Assembly: GCA_025058225.1 (NCBI GenBank)
Contig: JANXEE010000004.1
Span: forward strand, 1-55,478
Direction: 5' to 3'
From: Candidatus Calditenuaceae archaeon
Lineage (GTDB): Archaea; Thermoproteota; Nitrososphaeria_A; Caldarchaeales; Calditenuaceae
Length of the DNA stretch: 55,478 nt
A program made the translations under genes and the position numbers. The notes below the pieces were generated by a model, which did not search any database, was not told where the DNA came from, and was given only the letters and a program-made list of their open reading frames with translations. The stretch's first letter is position 1. Each line of letters begins with the position of its first letter. This document shows, in pieces, positions 1 to 7,377 of the stretch.

Positions 1-339
1 TACACCAGTTACAGGTGCTTCCTCCACCCGGCGAGGTACAACGACCTCCTGAAGGACCAGAAGTTCATCGACAGCATGATGTTCGGGGAGTCGCTGGACA
101 AGACGACCGGCATGCAGTCGAAGTCCACCGTGGGAATAGACGTTCACGTGACGAGCGTCGTCCCGAGGGAGAAGGTGCTTCTCGTGAACCCTGAGAGGTC
201 GCTGGTTGGGGCAGTCTACCAGAGCCTCATAGTCGAGCCCGTGGAGGTTAGCACGACGCTGACCGGAATAGACGCCTACATGCACATCGCGGCCAAGATC
301 GCAGACCCTCGCGCGATCGCAAGACTGAGGTTGACATGA
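1..339 (+). CDS. C-terminal part of a probable HK97-fold major capsid-like protein (5' end outside window)
   Basis: The frame is open from base 1 to the TGA at 337-339, giving the last 112 residues. The segment starts with YRCFLHPARYNDLLKD, continues with a glycine/valine-rich stretch (STVGIDVHVTSVVP), then VLLVNPERSLVGAVYQ and ends ADPRAIARLRLT. This arrangement (HPxxYxDLLxD, then a strand naming a position in the particle, then a 'DPRA.G.VY' strand, then a basic terminal strand) is what I know from the C-terminal half of HK97-type phage capsid proteins and related encapsulated particles. The stop overlaps the start of the next gene (ATGA), so the two are probably co-translated. Recognition is by pattern only and the N-terminal part is not visible; an unrelated archaeal protein with the same strand pattern is possible. 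Confidence 0.5.
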   Translation, partial: YTSYRCFLHPARYNDLLKDQKFIDSMMFGESLDKTTGMQSKSTVGIDVHVTSVVPREKVLLVNPERSLVGAVYQSLIVEPVEVSTTLTGIDAYMHIAAKIADPRAIARLRLT

Positions 340-512
340 GCAGCAGAGACGAACATTGGGAGGTCATCTACGTCAGGAGGGACACCCACAACATGCTGAA
401 GCGACAGGCTCTGGAGAGGAGCGTCACCATGAGGGAGCTCGCCGACAGGATCCTTTACGCTGCCCTCTCCGACAGAGACTCCCTCGAGAGGCTGCTGAGG
501 CGCTACGCGTAA
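336..512 (+). CDS. Small ribbon-helix-helix-like protein
   Basis: 58 residues, ATG start overlapping the upstream TGA (ATGA). After a short N-terminus comes a predicted strand (WEVIYVRRDT), a helix (HNMLKRQALERSVT) and a second helix (MRELADRILYAALSD), followed by a charged tail. This is the shape and length of a minimal ribbon-helix-helix (MetJ/Arc/CopG-type) DNA-binding protein, where the strand inserts in the DNA major groove as a dimer. Such proteins commonly regulate viral or plasmid genes in archaea, which fits the capsid-like neighbour. Target unknown; function inferred from secondary-structure pattern. Confidence 0.55.
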   Translation: MSSRDEHWEVIYVRRDTHNMLKRQALERSVTMRELADRILYAALSDRDSLERLLRRYA

Positions 513-617
513 TCGAACCAGGTTCTCCGTGTTTTTCAAGTAATATCGACCCATTTTGCCTCCTTTTCCCGGCGTAAACCCATATATTGCCAGACTTTTA
601 TGACTCATTGAACGGAA

Positions 618-794
618 TTGGCACGGGATCTGCTCATAGTGGAGACAAAAGTGAGACAGATGCTGCCGGAGGGTATAAGGCTGAAGGAGGACGCGCTGGA
701 GGGTCTCAACGAGGTCGTGAAGGAGGCCGTCCTCAAGGCCGTGAAGCGATGTCAGGCCAACGACAGGAAGACGATCATCAAGGAGGACTTCTGA
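618..794 (+). CDS. Small histone-fold protein (DUF1931-like)
   Basis: 58 residues if the TTG at 618 is the start (LLIVETKVRQMLPEGI then KEDALEGLNEVVKEAVLKAV and NDRKTIIKEDF); GTG at 639 is the alternative. The long amphipathic helix followed by the R-K-T-I-x-x-x-D loop is typical of the histone fold (RKTv..eDv), and the short N-terminal DLLIV.. segment resembles the DUF1931 small archaeal proteins often labelled 'NFYB/HAP3 subunit-like'. It stops just after the RKT loop, so the last histone helix is missing or very short, as usual in that family. The frame is closed upstream by TGA at 609-611. A TATA-like catatatt (582-589) lies about 30 nt before TTG618, favouring the longer form. Role in chromatin or DNA binding is inferred. 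Confidence 0.6.
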   Translation: MARDLLIVETKVRQMLPEGIRLKEDALEGLNEVVKEAVLKAVKRCQANDRKTIIKEDF

Positions 795-872
795 GCCGAA
801 CAGATCACCCCCACAAAGTCTGTTTTGATTTCTGTTGATTCGTTGTAATCGGTCTGTGAAGTCAAGCTCCTC

Positions 873-948
873 TGCGGCCGCCGGGATTTGAACCCGGGAT
901 CTGCGGGCCGGAAACCCGCCGTCCTGATCCAGGCTAGACGACGGCCGC
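873..948 (-). tRNA. tRNA-Gly (anticodon UCC)
   Basis: The reverse strand folds as a full cloverleaf: acceptor gcggccg/cggccgc, D stem GTCT/GGAC, anticodon stem gcggg/cccgc around the loop tttccgg (anticodon TCC), five-base variable loop, T arm ccggg-ttcaaat-cccgg, discriminator A at 873. No intron and no encoded CCA. It would read GGA (and possibly other GGN) codons. Confidence 0.93.
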
Positions 949-971
949 CTTCGGTTCCTCGCCCGACTCGA

Positions 972-980
972 CATATAAAC
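972..980 (-). promoter_or_regulatory. TATA-like box for tRNA-Gly
   Basis: On the minus strand this reads gtttatatg, centred about 28 nt before the 5' end of the tRNA-Gly, the expected place for an archaeal TBP site. Confidence 0.55.
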
Positions 981-1094
981 TTCCGTGGACCGGTGAGCGC
1001 GCGAGGGAGAGAATCACGGTTGAGGTTACGCTCTCGATTTAGTGAAGCAGGAGGTTGTCTAAATAATCACATAAGATCGGCGGTGGTAGGACGG

Positions 1095-1634
1095 ATGATG
1101 AGGATAGCCCTTGACCTCGACGGCGTGCTGGCCGGCACGATGTACGTCTGGCTCCGCATCTGGAACGCCGAACGTCTACCCCTCCTGACCTACGAGTCGA
1201 TCGACGAATGGGACTTCTGGCGGAGGTTGGGCATCACGGAGCGTGAGTTCTCCGAGATATTCTCGCGTGCCTGGAGCCGCTGGAGGGAGGTGCCGCCGGC
1301 GGAGGAGGGGCTGAGGGAGAAGGTCAGGAGGTTGTCGGAGATCGGTACGGTTGACGTGGTGACCGGCCGTCCCAGGGAAGACGGACGCCACATCAGGTCC
1401 TGGCTGGAACTTCACGGCATAGAGTATAGGGCTCTGGTGATCAGCGTTTCCAAGAAGGCCGAGCTCGGATACGACGTCTACATCGACGACTCTCCGCGAC
1501 TTGCCGAGGAGCTGGCAGGGAGAAAGGGGCTGTTGCTGCTGAGAGATCAGCCGTGGAACCGCAGCGTCCCCGACAACTCGAGAGTTCGGAGAATACGAGG
1601 ACTTCACGACGCCGTGGCCGTCCTGACGACGTGA
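1095..1634 (+). CDS. HAD-family 5'(3')-deoxyribonucleotidase-like protein
   Basis: About 179 residues. The N-terminus MRIALDLDGVLAG holds HAD motif I (DLDGVL, DxDxV), with the nucleophile and acid aspartates. Motif II is the VDVVTGRP segment (T-G-R), a lysine (SKKAEL) fits motif III, and YIDDSPRLAEEL is motif IV (IDDS). Size and motifs match NT5C-type nucleotidases, which dephosphorylate nucleoside monophosphates; the exact substrate cannot be read. Start at 1095 or 1098 (ATGATG), preceded by a purine-rich ggtagg; the reading frame stays open upstream across the tRNA-Gly but that part is not protein-like. Convergent with hel308, whose stop is 5 nt away. Confidence 0.7.
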   Translation: MMRIALDLDGVLAGTMYVWLRIWNAERLPLLTYESIDEWDFWRRLGITEREFSEIFSRAWSRWREVPPAEEGLREKVRRLSEIGTVDVVTGRPREDGRHIRSWLELHGIEYRALVISVSKKAELGYDVYIDDSPRLAEELAGRKGLLLLRDQPWNRSVPDNSRVRRIRGLHDAVAVLTT

Positions 1635-1639
1635 GGCTT

Positions 1640-3769
1640 TCACCGGACAGCCGCGACCGCGTGAGCCTTGATCCTCTCCGCGAGCTTCGGCCCTATACCC
1701 GGGACCGATTGGAGCCGTTCGATCGATGCCTCGGCGACGTCTCTCACGGTCCTGAAGCCGCTCCTCCAGAGCTCCCTGCCCCTCACCCTCCCGATCTCCG
1801 GCAGCGAGACGAGCTCCAGGATGTCCGGCCTGACGCCATGCCTTATCCGCTCGGTGAGCTCCGCGAACCTCGATGAAAGTCTTCGCCTCCCGACCACCCT
1901 CAGCACTTGACTGGCTGAGTACGCAATCCACTCGGCCCTCTCCCTGAGTACCGCAAAGTCTCCGGGCTCGATCCTCATCCTCTCGTAGATCTCCCTCTCC
2001 CTGACCTCCTCTATCCACTCCCTCAACGTGAGGGCCGTTGCCACGGCGTCCTCGTAGTCCTCCGGTGATCCTTCGAGGTCCTGCGGATCGACCATCAGTT
2101 GATCGCGGTGCTTCTCGAGTGTCTCTCTGACCACAGACTTCGGGACGCCCGGTTTAGGGACGTCCTGCATGTCTGGCACCATAGCGATCAGATAAAGAAG
2201 TGTCAAGTCTAGTGTTTTCACTTCACCAGAAGTCAACTCCATTATTCGGACGGCCGTCAAGGGATCGATGTAGAGCTCGGAGACGCGCTTTCCGAGCGGC
2301 GTCACCTCAAGGCCCTCGCTCCGGCGCATCATCTCGTTCTCCTCGAGGAACTCCAGAACAGGCTCGACCTTCGAGAACAGCACCTTCGTGCCGTGCTGGT
2401 GGGCGAAGAAGGACCTCCCGAGGGTCCTGAAGAGGGAGTTCTCGCTCCTGGCTATCCCCGAGGCTATCAACGACAGCACGTGGGACCTGAGATGCCTCTC
2501 GCTGGCAAGTGCCGACCACACCCTCTCAGGCTCTCCGAGGACGTATTCGCTCATCAGCCTCTCAGCTTCCCTCCAGGACTTGGCCAGCAGTATCGCGTAC
2601 CCGACTCTGTCGTACTTCGGTCGCCCGGCTCTGCCGCAGAGCTGCTTGTACTCCATCACGCTCAGCTCCTCCGGCCTACCCCTTCCGGTGTACTTCCTGT
2701 GCTCGGGGATCACCACGGTCCTCGCGGGGAGGTTGACTCCAGCCGCGAGCGTCGTGGTCGCGCAGAGCACCTTGAGGGCCCTCGACCTGAAGGCATCCTC
2801 GATCAGCGACCTGTGGAAGAAGCTCAACCCTGCGTGGTGGAAGGCGAGTCCCCTCGCCATGAGAGACGCCAGCACCTCGCTGACCGGGGACTCTCGATCC
2901 TCCAGAGCCCTCGCGGCGTATCTCGTCAGGACCTCTTGGTCTCCCATCTCGAGAAGCGAGTTGGCGATCCTCGAGGCGTAACCCTCGGCCTTCTTTCTGG
3001 TCATCGCGAAGACCAGCACCTGTCCATCGTCGCGCAGGCCCTCCTTCACCGCAGCCAGCAGGCCGTCTCCGTAATCGCCGATGGGTTTCGACGACCCGTC
3101 GGGGAAGACGATCTCTCCCTCATGCTCGACGAGAACGCCCTCTCTGAGCGGGACGGGCCTGAAGTCGGACCTGATCAACCCAGCGTCTAGCCATCGGGCG
3201 ATCTCCTCAGCGTTCCTTATGGTCGCGCTGAGGCAGAGCATCTGCGGCTCCCCGAAGACCTCCAGAAGCTTCGCGACCGTCATCTCCACTGTGGGGCCCC
3301 TCTCACCGTCGCCGATCATGTGGACCTCGTCCACAACAACCAACCTTACATCTCCGAGCCACCCCGCTCTGTGACGGACGAGGCTGTCGGCCTTCTCGTA
3401 GGTCGCGACTATGAGGTCGCTGTCGGCGAGCCAGTCGCCCCTGTCGTCGTAGTCGCCCGATGCGGCCCTCACCTTCACGTTCATCCCGGCCTCCTGGAAG
3501 AGGGAGGAGAACTCGGAGACCTTCTCGGTCGTGAGGGCCCTGAGGGGCGTCAGGTAGAGCACCTTCCTCCCCTCGGTCAGGTGTCTGTAGGCCGCGAGCA
3601 CCGCGAGCAGCGTCTTCCCGGAGGCGGTCGGCGCGGAGACGACCAGATTCCTGCCCTCCATGAGGCCCCTCTCGACAGCCTCGACCTGATGGGGGTAGAG
3701 CCGCTCGATGCCCTCCGATCTGAGCGCCCTCTTCATGCCCTCAGAGACCCGAAGATCGTCGACTTCCAA
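1640..3769 (-). CDS. hel308: Hel308 (Hjm) superfamily 2 DNA helicase
   Basis: 709 residues. Ski2-like helicase that unwinds branched forks (3'-5') and acts in replication restart and recombination. Motifs: Q-motif region LYPHQ (24-28), Walker A APTASGKT (46-53), DEVH box (147-150), LSATIRN (motif III), VLVFAMTRKKAE, a TTTLAAGVNLPARTVV motif V and QLCGRAGR motif VI, then a winged helix, ratchet helices and a helix-hairpin-helix end (VPGIGPKLAERI). TTG start, with a strong Shine-Dalgarno-like aaggagg just upstream, 18 nt after the mcm stop; last gene of a gins23-mcm-hel308 operon, which couples fork unwinding with fork repair. Length normal for the family. Confidence 0.93.
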   Translation of the reverse strand: MEVDDLRVSEGMKRALRSEGIERLYPHQVEAVERGLMEGRNLVVSAPTASGKTLLAVLAAYRHLTEGRKVLYLTPLRALTTEKVSEFSSLFQEAGMNVKVRAASGDYDDRGDWLADSDLIVATYEKADSLVRHRAGWLGDVRLVVVDEVHMIGDGERGPTVEMTVAKLLEVFGEPQMLCLSATIRNAEEIARWLDAGLIRSDFRPVPLREGVLVEHEGEIVFPDGSSKPIGDYGDGLLAAVKEGLRDDGQVLVFAMTRKKAEGYASRIANSLLEMGDQEVLTRYAARALEDRESPVSEVLASLMARGLAFHHAGLSFFHRSLIEDAFRSRALKVLCATTTLAAGVNLPARTVVIPEHRKYTGRGRPEELSVMEYKQLCGRAGRPKYDRVGYAILLAKSWREAERLMSEYVLGEPERVWSALASERHLRSHVLSLIASGIARSENSLFRTLGRSFFAHQHGTKVLFSKVEPVLEFLEENEMMRRSEGLEVTPLGKRVSELYIDPLTAVRIMELTSGEVKTLDLTLLYLIAMVPDMQDVPKPGVPKSVVRETLEKHRDQLMVDPQDLEGSPEDYEDAVATALTLREWIEEVREREIYERMRIEPGDFAVLRERAEWIAYSASQVLRVVGRRRLSSRFAELTERIRHGVRPDILELVSLPEIGRVRGRELWRSGFRTVRDVAEASIERLQSVPGIGPKLAERIKAHAVAAVR

Positions 3770-3787
3770 CCTCAGGGGCCTCCTTGG

Positions 3788-5788
3788 TCAGGTTACCCTG
3801 TAGGTCCCCGGCTTTGGCGAGTAGATGCGGCCGTCGGAGATCATCCTGCTCAGTATCCTGTCGATCTCGGACCTGTTGAGGCCCTTCTCTTGAAGCTCCT
3901 GACGGAGGGCGTTGTCGTCGGCGTAACCGTGCTGCTGTTGAAGCTTCTTGATGACGTCCAGCACCATCGTCAGCTTCTCCCTGACGCTCAGGGGCTTCCC
4001 CGACATGATCACGTCGATGTCCGGCTTCCCGGTCTCCACGTCTATCCCGACCTCCGAGAGGCTCTTCTTCATCAGCCTGATCGCGGCCTGAGCGTCCTCT
4101 ACGGTCACTGCGTCCCTCAGCAGCGCCCTCGCCCTAGCCTCCGCGAGCCTCACCAGCGACTCCAGCTGCCTCGCAGTTATGGCCACGGTCGACGTCCTCT
4201 CGTAGACCGACCTCATCTGGAGGTAGAACTGCTGAATCTCCCTAGCCGCCTCCTCGGTCAGGACCGGGTTGAACTTCTTCGCGTAGGCGATGTACTTCTT
4301 CAGCGTATCGGGCTGAATCGGTGCGGTCTCGGCCGTAGTCTTGCTCGCGTGCAGGGATATCATGTGGGTGGAGATCTTCCTGTCGAGGTCTGGGTTGGGC
4401 TCGTCCCTGATGACGAAGATCAGATCGAACCTGCTCAGCAGTGTGACCGGTAAGGTCACGTTATCGTTGAAGGGCCTGTAAGGGTCATACCTCCCGAGTT
4501 CGGGGTTCGCCGCTGCGAGTATGCTACACCTTGCGTTCAGCGTCGCCACGATCCCTCCCTTCGCGATGCTCACGGTCTGATTGGCCATGACCTCGTGCAT
4601 CGCGACCCTGTCCTCGGGCCTCATCTTGTCGATCTCGTCCACCACACAGACTCCCATGTCGGCCAGAACCGTCGCTCCGGCCTCCAGCACCATCCCCCCG
4701 CCCTGCTCCCTGATCACAGCGGCCGTCAGACCAGCGGCAGTTGACCCCCGGCCGGTCGTGTAGACGCCTCTAGGTGCTATCTGAGCAGCGTGTAACAGCA
4801 GCGTCGACTTGGCCGTTCCCGGGTCACCGACCAAGAGCAGATGTACGTCTCCGCGCACCCTGACACCGTCGGGGAAGACCTTCTGCCTGCTGCCGACCAG
4901 CGCCAACAGTATCGCCTCCTTGTGCGTCTCGTGCCCGAAGATCGATGGTGCGATCGACGTCACGAGCCTCTCGTAGAACCCAGGTTCGGAGGCCATCCTC
5001 CTGAACTCCTTCTCGTCCTCAGGGGATATCGCCAGCGACTCGAGCTCCTTGCCTCTCGTCTCGAGAGATATCGCCTCGATCCTCATCTTAAGCTGACCCT
5101 GAGCCGCCCCGCCCTTGAGGTCCGAGACGGCCCTCAGTACACCGCAGACGGTCACCCTGTCTCCCGGTGCGGCGGTGTCAACTATGTCCTCGGTAAGGGC
5201 CACCTCCACGGTCCTCGGTAGCTGGCCCGGAGGCAGCTCCTCGGGTTTCTCCTGCAGGCCGAGAAGCTGGAAGTCCGTGTACTCGGTCTTCTCCTCGAGC
5301 CTCTCCATCACGGGCCTTCTCTCGGCGCAGCGCGGGTTCGTGCACCTCGGAGCCATCCTCCAACCCTCGACCTCGTACTCCCTGCCGCAGTTCCTGCAGC
5401 GGTAGTGGGCCCTTACCACCATCGGCCTGACCGTCGTGGCCCTGACCACGATGCCGTCGACCATGACGAGCTTGCCCAGATGTGCGGACCGGATCGCCCT
5501 GACGCTCAGGGCCTCGGGAAGTCCCCTCACTCTGGCCCTGAACCTCCTGTCGCTCTGTTCCGGGAACTCGATTCTCACCTGCTCTGTTAGAGCAGCGTCC
5601 AGCATCGTCAGCAGCCTGTCCGGATGCTCGAGCAGCGCCGACGCGAACTCCGAGTCGAAGATCGCCAGGTCGGCGAAGTCCACCGGTACCGAGCGCCTGT
5701 TGGAGAGGACAGCCCTCGCTATCAGGTCCCTGTACTTCTCGTGCTTGAAGAGCTCGATCAGCCTCTCCTCCATCGGCCGCTCAACCAT
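3788..5788 (-). CDS. mcm: Replicative helicase MCM
   Basis: 666 residues, the archaeal norm. N-terminal domain A, then a zinc motif with Cys131, Cys134, Cys149 and Cys154, OB fold, AAA+ core with Walker A GDPGTAKST (321-329), Walker B VCVVDEIDKM (DEID 384-387), sensor 1 AAANPELGRYDP, arginine finger LLSRFDLIFVI, and a C-terminal winged helix. Forms the hexameric ring that unwinds DNA 3'-5' at the fork. ATG start overlaps the end of the GINS gene by 8 nt, and the operon order gins23-mcm is known from other TACK archaea, where the two proteins with GAN/Cdc45 form the CMG-like complex. Confidence 0.97.
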   Translation of the reverse strand: MVERPMEERLIELFKHEKYRDLIARAVLSNRRSVPVDFADLAIFDSEFASALLEHPDRLLTMLDAALTEQVRIEFPEQSDRRFRARVRGLPEALSVRAIRSAHLGKLVMVDGIVVRATTVRPMVVRAHYRCRNCGREYEVEGWRMAPRCTNPRCAERRPVMERLEEKTEYTDFQLLGLQEKPEELPPGQLPRTVEVALTEDIVDTAAPGDRVTVCGVLRAVSDLKGGAAQGQLKMRIEAISLETRGKELESLAISPEDEKEFRRMASEPGFYERLVTSIAPSIFGHETHKEAILLALVGSRQKVFPDGVRVRGDVHLLLVGDPGTAKSTLLLHAAQIAPRGVYTTGRGSTAAGLTAAVIREQGGGMVLEAGATVLADMGVCVVDEIDKMRPEDRVAMHEVMANQTVSIAKGGIVATLNARCSILAAANPELGRYDPYRPFNDNVTLPVTLLSRFDLIFVIRDEPNPDLDRKISTHMISLHASKTTAETAPIQPDTLKKYIAYAKKFNPVLTEEAAREIQQFYLQMRSVYERTSTVAITARQLESLVRLAEARARALLRDAVTVEDAQAAIRLMKKSLSEVGIDVETGKPDIDVIMSGKPLSVREKLTMVLDVIKKLQQQHGYADDNALRQELQEKGLNRSEIDRILSRMISDGRIYSPKPGTYRVT

Positions 5789-6275
5789 CTCCCTCCGACC
5801 TCAGGACCTCAGAGAGGAACTCGTTGACCAATTCCCTCACCCTCACGTACAGCTGCCTCTCTTCCGGGGTGAGGTTACCCAACCACGTGGGCTCCGTTCC
5901 CTTCGCAGCGGCCACACAGACCTTGTAGAGCCTAGGCACCACGACGTCCCTCAGGGCCTCCTCGAGCTTCGGGGCCTCCGGGTTCGCGGAACTCCGGGCC
6001 CTCTTCAGCTCGTACCGGACTCTCGCGTAGAAGTCCTCGCGGAGCGGAACCGGCTCGATCTGGCTCCTTCTCTCCCTGAGGGAAATCTGACGGAGCTGAT
6101 GTACGCTCAACTCCTCAACGATCTCGGCCACCTTGCTCTTCACGAGCGCGTCGGCGGCCCACAGCGGCACCTCGATGACCGTACCTGCCCTAAGGCCCTC
6201 GTAAGCCCTGCCGGCGATCTCGACCCTTGCTACGTCAGTCGTCAGCTTCACCCGCGTCCGCGCAACGGCCTCCAT
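5781..6275 (-). CDS. gins23: GINS complex subunit, Gins23 (Psf2/3) type
   Basis: 164 residues from ATG 6275. N-terminal beta-rich B domain (TRVKLTTDVARVEIAGRAYE, then GTVIEVPLWAADALVKSKVAEIVE) followed by a helical A domain (residues about 75-164). The B-then-A order is that of Psf2/Psf3, i.e. archaeal Gins23; Gins15 has the opposite order. Sequence conservation in GINS is low, so the call also rests on the overlap with mcm. An upstream ATG at 6344 exists, but a TATA-like cttatagt at 6327-6334 lies between it and 6275, so the shorter start is preferred. GINS binds MCM and activates it at the fork. Confidence 0.75.
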   Translation of the reverse strand: MEAVARTRVKLTTDVARVEIAGRAYEGLRAGTVIEVPLWAADALVKSKVAEIVEELSVHQLRQISLRERRSQIEPVPLREDFYARVRYELKRARSSANPEAPKLEEALRDVVVPRLYKVCVAAAKGTEPTWLGNLTPEERQLYVRVRELVNEFLSEVLRSEGDG

Positions 6276-6326
6276 TCGGGACCTCTTCGTACAGCCCACG
6301 TAAAACGTTGTCCCCGTTCCCTCACG

Positions 6327-6334
6327 ACTATAAG
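6327..6334 (-). promoter_or_regulatory. TATA-like box of the gins23-mcm-hel308 operon
   Basis: Minus-strand cttatagt, about 55 nt before the ATG at 6275; predicts a transcript starting near 6305 with a leader of about 30 nt. Confidence 0.45.
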
Positions 6335-6437
6335 AGCACGACATACGGGTCGTCTCTCCGGGACAATACCTTGAGAATCAGACCCATAGGAGTACGTTAC
6401 AGGAGCCTAAAATTCGGCCCAATACGTCGAACTACCG

Positions 6438-6524
6438 GCCGGGGTGCCCGAGTGGACCAAGGGGCAGGCCTTGAGAGCCTGTGGCCCCTCGCGGGCCGCG
6501 CGGGTTCGAATCCCGCCCCCGGCG
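6438..6524 (+). tRNA. tRNA-Ser (anticodon UGA)
   Basis: Cloverleaf with acceptor gccgggg/ccccggc, anticodon stem caggc/gcctg around cttgaga (anticodon TGA), the long class II variable arm (tggcccctcgcgggccgc region) that marks serine tRNAs, T arm gcggg-ttcgaat-cccgc, discriminator G at 6524. No intron. Reads UCA and possibly other UCN codons. Confidence 0.93.
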
Positions 6525-6609
6525 TAGCGAACTGCAGCAAAATACGTGCGATTTGGTCGATCGGACTGTGGGCAGGGCCTCTGCCAGGAGAACCTCCACG
6601 TGGGATTAC

Positions 6610-6617
6610 CTTATTTA
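6610..6617 (+). promoter_or_regulatory. TATA-like box of the Ubl-E2-E1 operon
   Basis: cttattta centred about 30 nt before the Ubl ATG, predicting an almost leaderless transcript. Confidence 0.5.
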
Positions 6618-6642
6618 GCCGAAGAGAAACGTAGGAACAGCA

Positions 6643-6879
6643 ATGAAGGTGAGGATAGTCCCTGCTGTAGGAGGAGGTCCGCCCCTCGAGATTGACGTTC
6701 CGCCCAGCACCACCGTGGGCGCGATAAAGCTCAGGGTCTGCGCGATGAAGAAGCTCAGGCCCGACGACGCGAAGCTCACATATAAGGGCAGGGCCCTAGG
6801 CGATACGGAGACGCTGGAGTCGGCGGGCGTCGCAGAGGGCGATAAACTGGTTCTCGTCACGAGGACGGTCGGTGGGTGA
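6643..6879 (+). CDS. Ubiquitin-like modifier protein, mature Gly-Gly C-terminus
   Basis: 78 residues with the beta-grasp pattern of ubiquitin: strand 1 KVRIVP, strand 2 LEIDVPPSTTV, helix GAIKLRVCAMKKL, then DDAKLTYKGRALGDTETLES and GDKLVLVTRTVGG. The loop YKGRAL..D..TLESAGV matches ubiquitin's AGKQLEDGRTLSDYNI region. The protein ends exactly in Gly-Gly (77-78) followed by TGA, so no tail has to be removed. Lysines at 2, 29, 36, 37, 44, 48 and 68 could accept further modifier; by hand alignment Lys29 sits near ubiquitin Lys27. The next two genes are an E2 and an E1, so this is the protein conjugated to targets through an E1/E2 thioester relay. Family known from Caldiarchaeum; targets unknown. 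Confidence 0.93.
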   Translation: MKVRIVPAVGGGPPLEIDVPPSTTVGAIKLRVCAMKKLRPDDAKLTYKGRALGDTETLESAGVAEGDKLVLVTRTVGG

Positions 6880-7375
6880 GAGTTTGTACAGCGAGGAGGT
6901 GGGGCTCCTGCCCGAGCACCTCTGGTACAGGAGGCTTGCGCAGGAGTACCAGCTCGTCAGGAACTACGAGCCCACCTTCGACACGGTCAGGGGCGACCTC
7001 ACCCATTACAGGGGCGTGATAGTCGGAAGCGAGTTGTACGAGGGAGGGATGTTCCTGGTAGAGTTGTTCCTCGACCGCACCTTCCCCTACACCCCGCCGA
7101 GGGTGCTCTGGTTGACGCGGATCTGGCATCCCAACTTCACCGACGAGGTACCCGCGAGGATCTGCGAGTCCATCCTCACCAAGGACTGGTACCCGAACAT
7201 ACACGTCGTCGCGGTGATCGAGGCCCTTAAGAACCTCCTAGCGAACCCGAACCCCGATGACCCGCTCAACGCTTGGGCCGCCTACGAGATGAAGAACTCC
7301 TTCCACACGTTCGCGGCGAGGGTCCGTCAGTACATCGAGCTTTACGCAACGTCCGACAAGGTCCTCAGGGGCTAA
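6872..7375 (+). CDS. E2 ubiquitin-conjugating-like enzyme
   Basis: 167 residues, GTG start overlapping the Ubl stop by 8 nt. UBC fold: N-terminal helix (LPEHLWYRRLAQEYQLVR), sheet (THYRGVIVGSELYEGG.FLVELFL), the FPYTPPRVLWLT turn, the diagnostic HPN tripeptide (86-88) and the active-site cysteine Cys98 in RICESIL, followed by DWYPN and the long helix HVVAVIEALKNLLANPNPDDPLN, all as in eukaryotic E2s. It accepts the Ubl from E1 on Cys98 and passes it to substrate lysines, with or without an E3. The C-terminal helices (AAYEMKNSFHTFAARVRQY) are also typical. Very confident on family; specificity unknown. Confidence 0.95.
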   Translation: MGESLYSEEVGLLPEHLWYRRLAQEYQLVRNYEPTFDTVRGDLTHYRGVIVGSELYEGGMFLVELFLDRTFPYTPPRVLWLTRIWHPNFTDEVPARICESILTKDWYPNIHVVAVIEALKNLLANPNPDDPLNAWAAYEMKNSFHTFAARVRQYIELYATSDKVLRG

Positions 7376-7377
7376 TC

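Noticed and set aside
1-948. Attachment site duplication of the tRNA-Gly 3' end
   Set aside because: No second copy of the T-arm/acceptor sequence was seen to the left inside the window.
3320-4453. Long plus-strand open frame over the hel308/mcm junction
   Set aside because: It is the complement of two well supported genes in a GC-rich genome, with Pro/Arg/Leu-rich unnatural protein and no domain.
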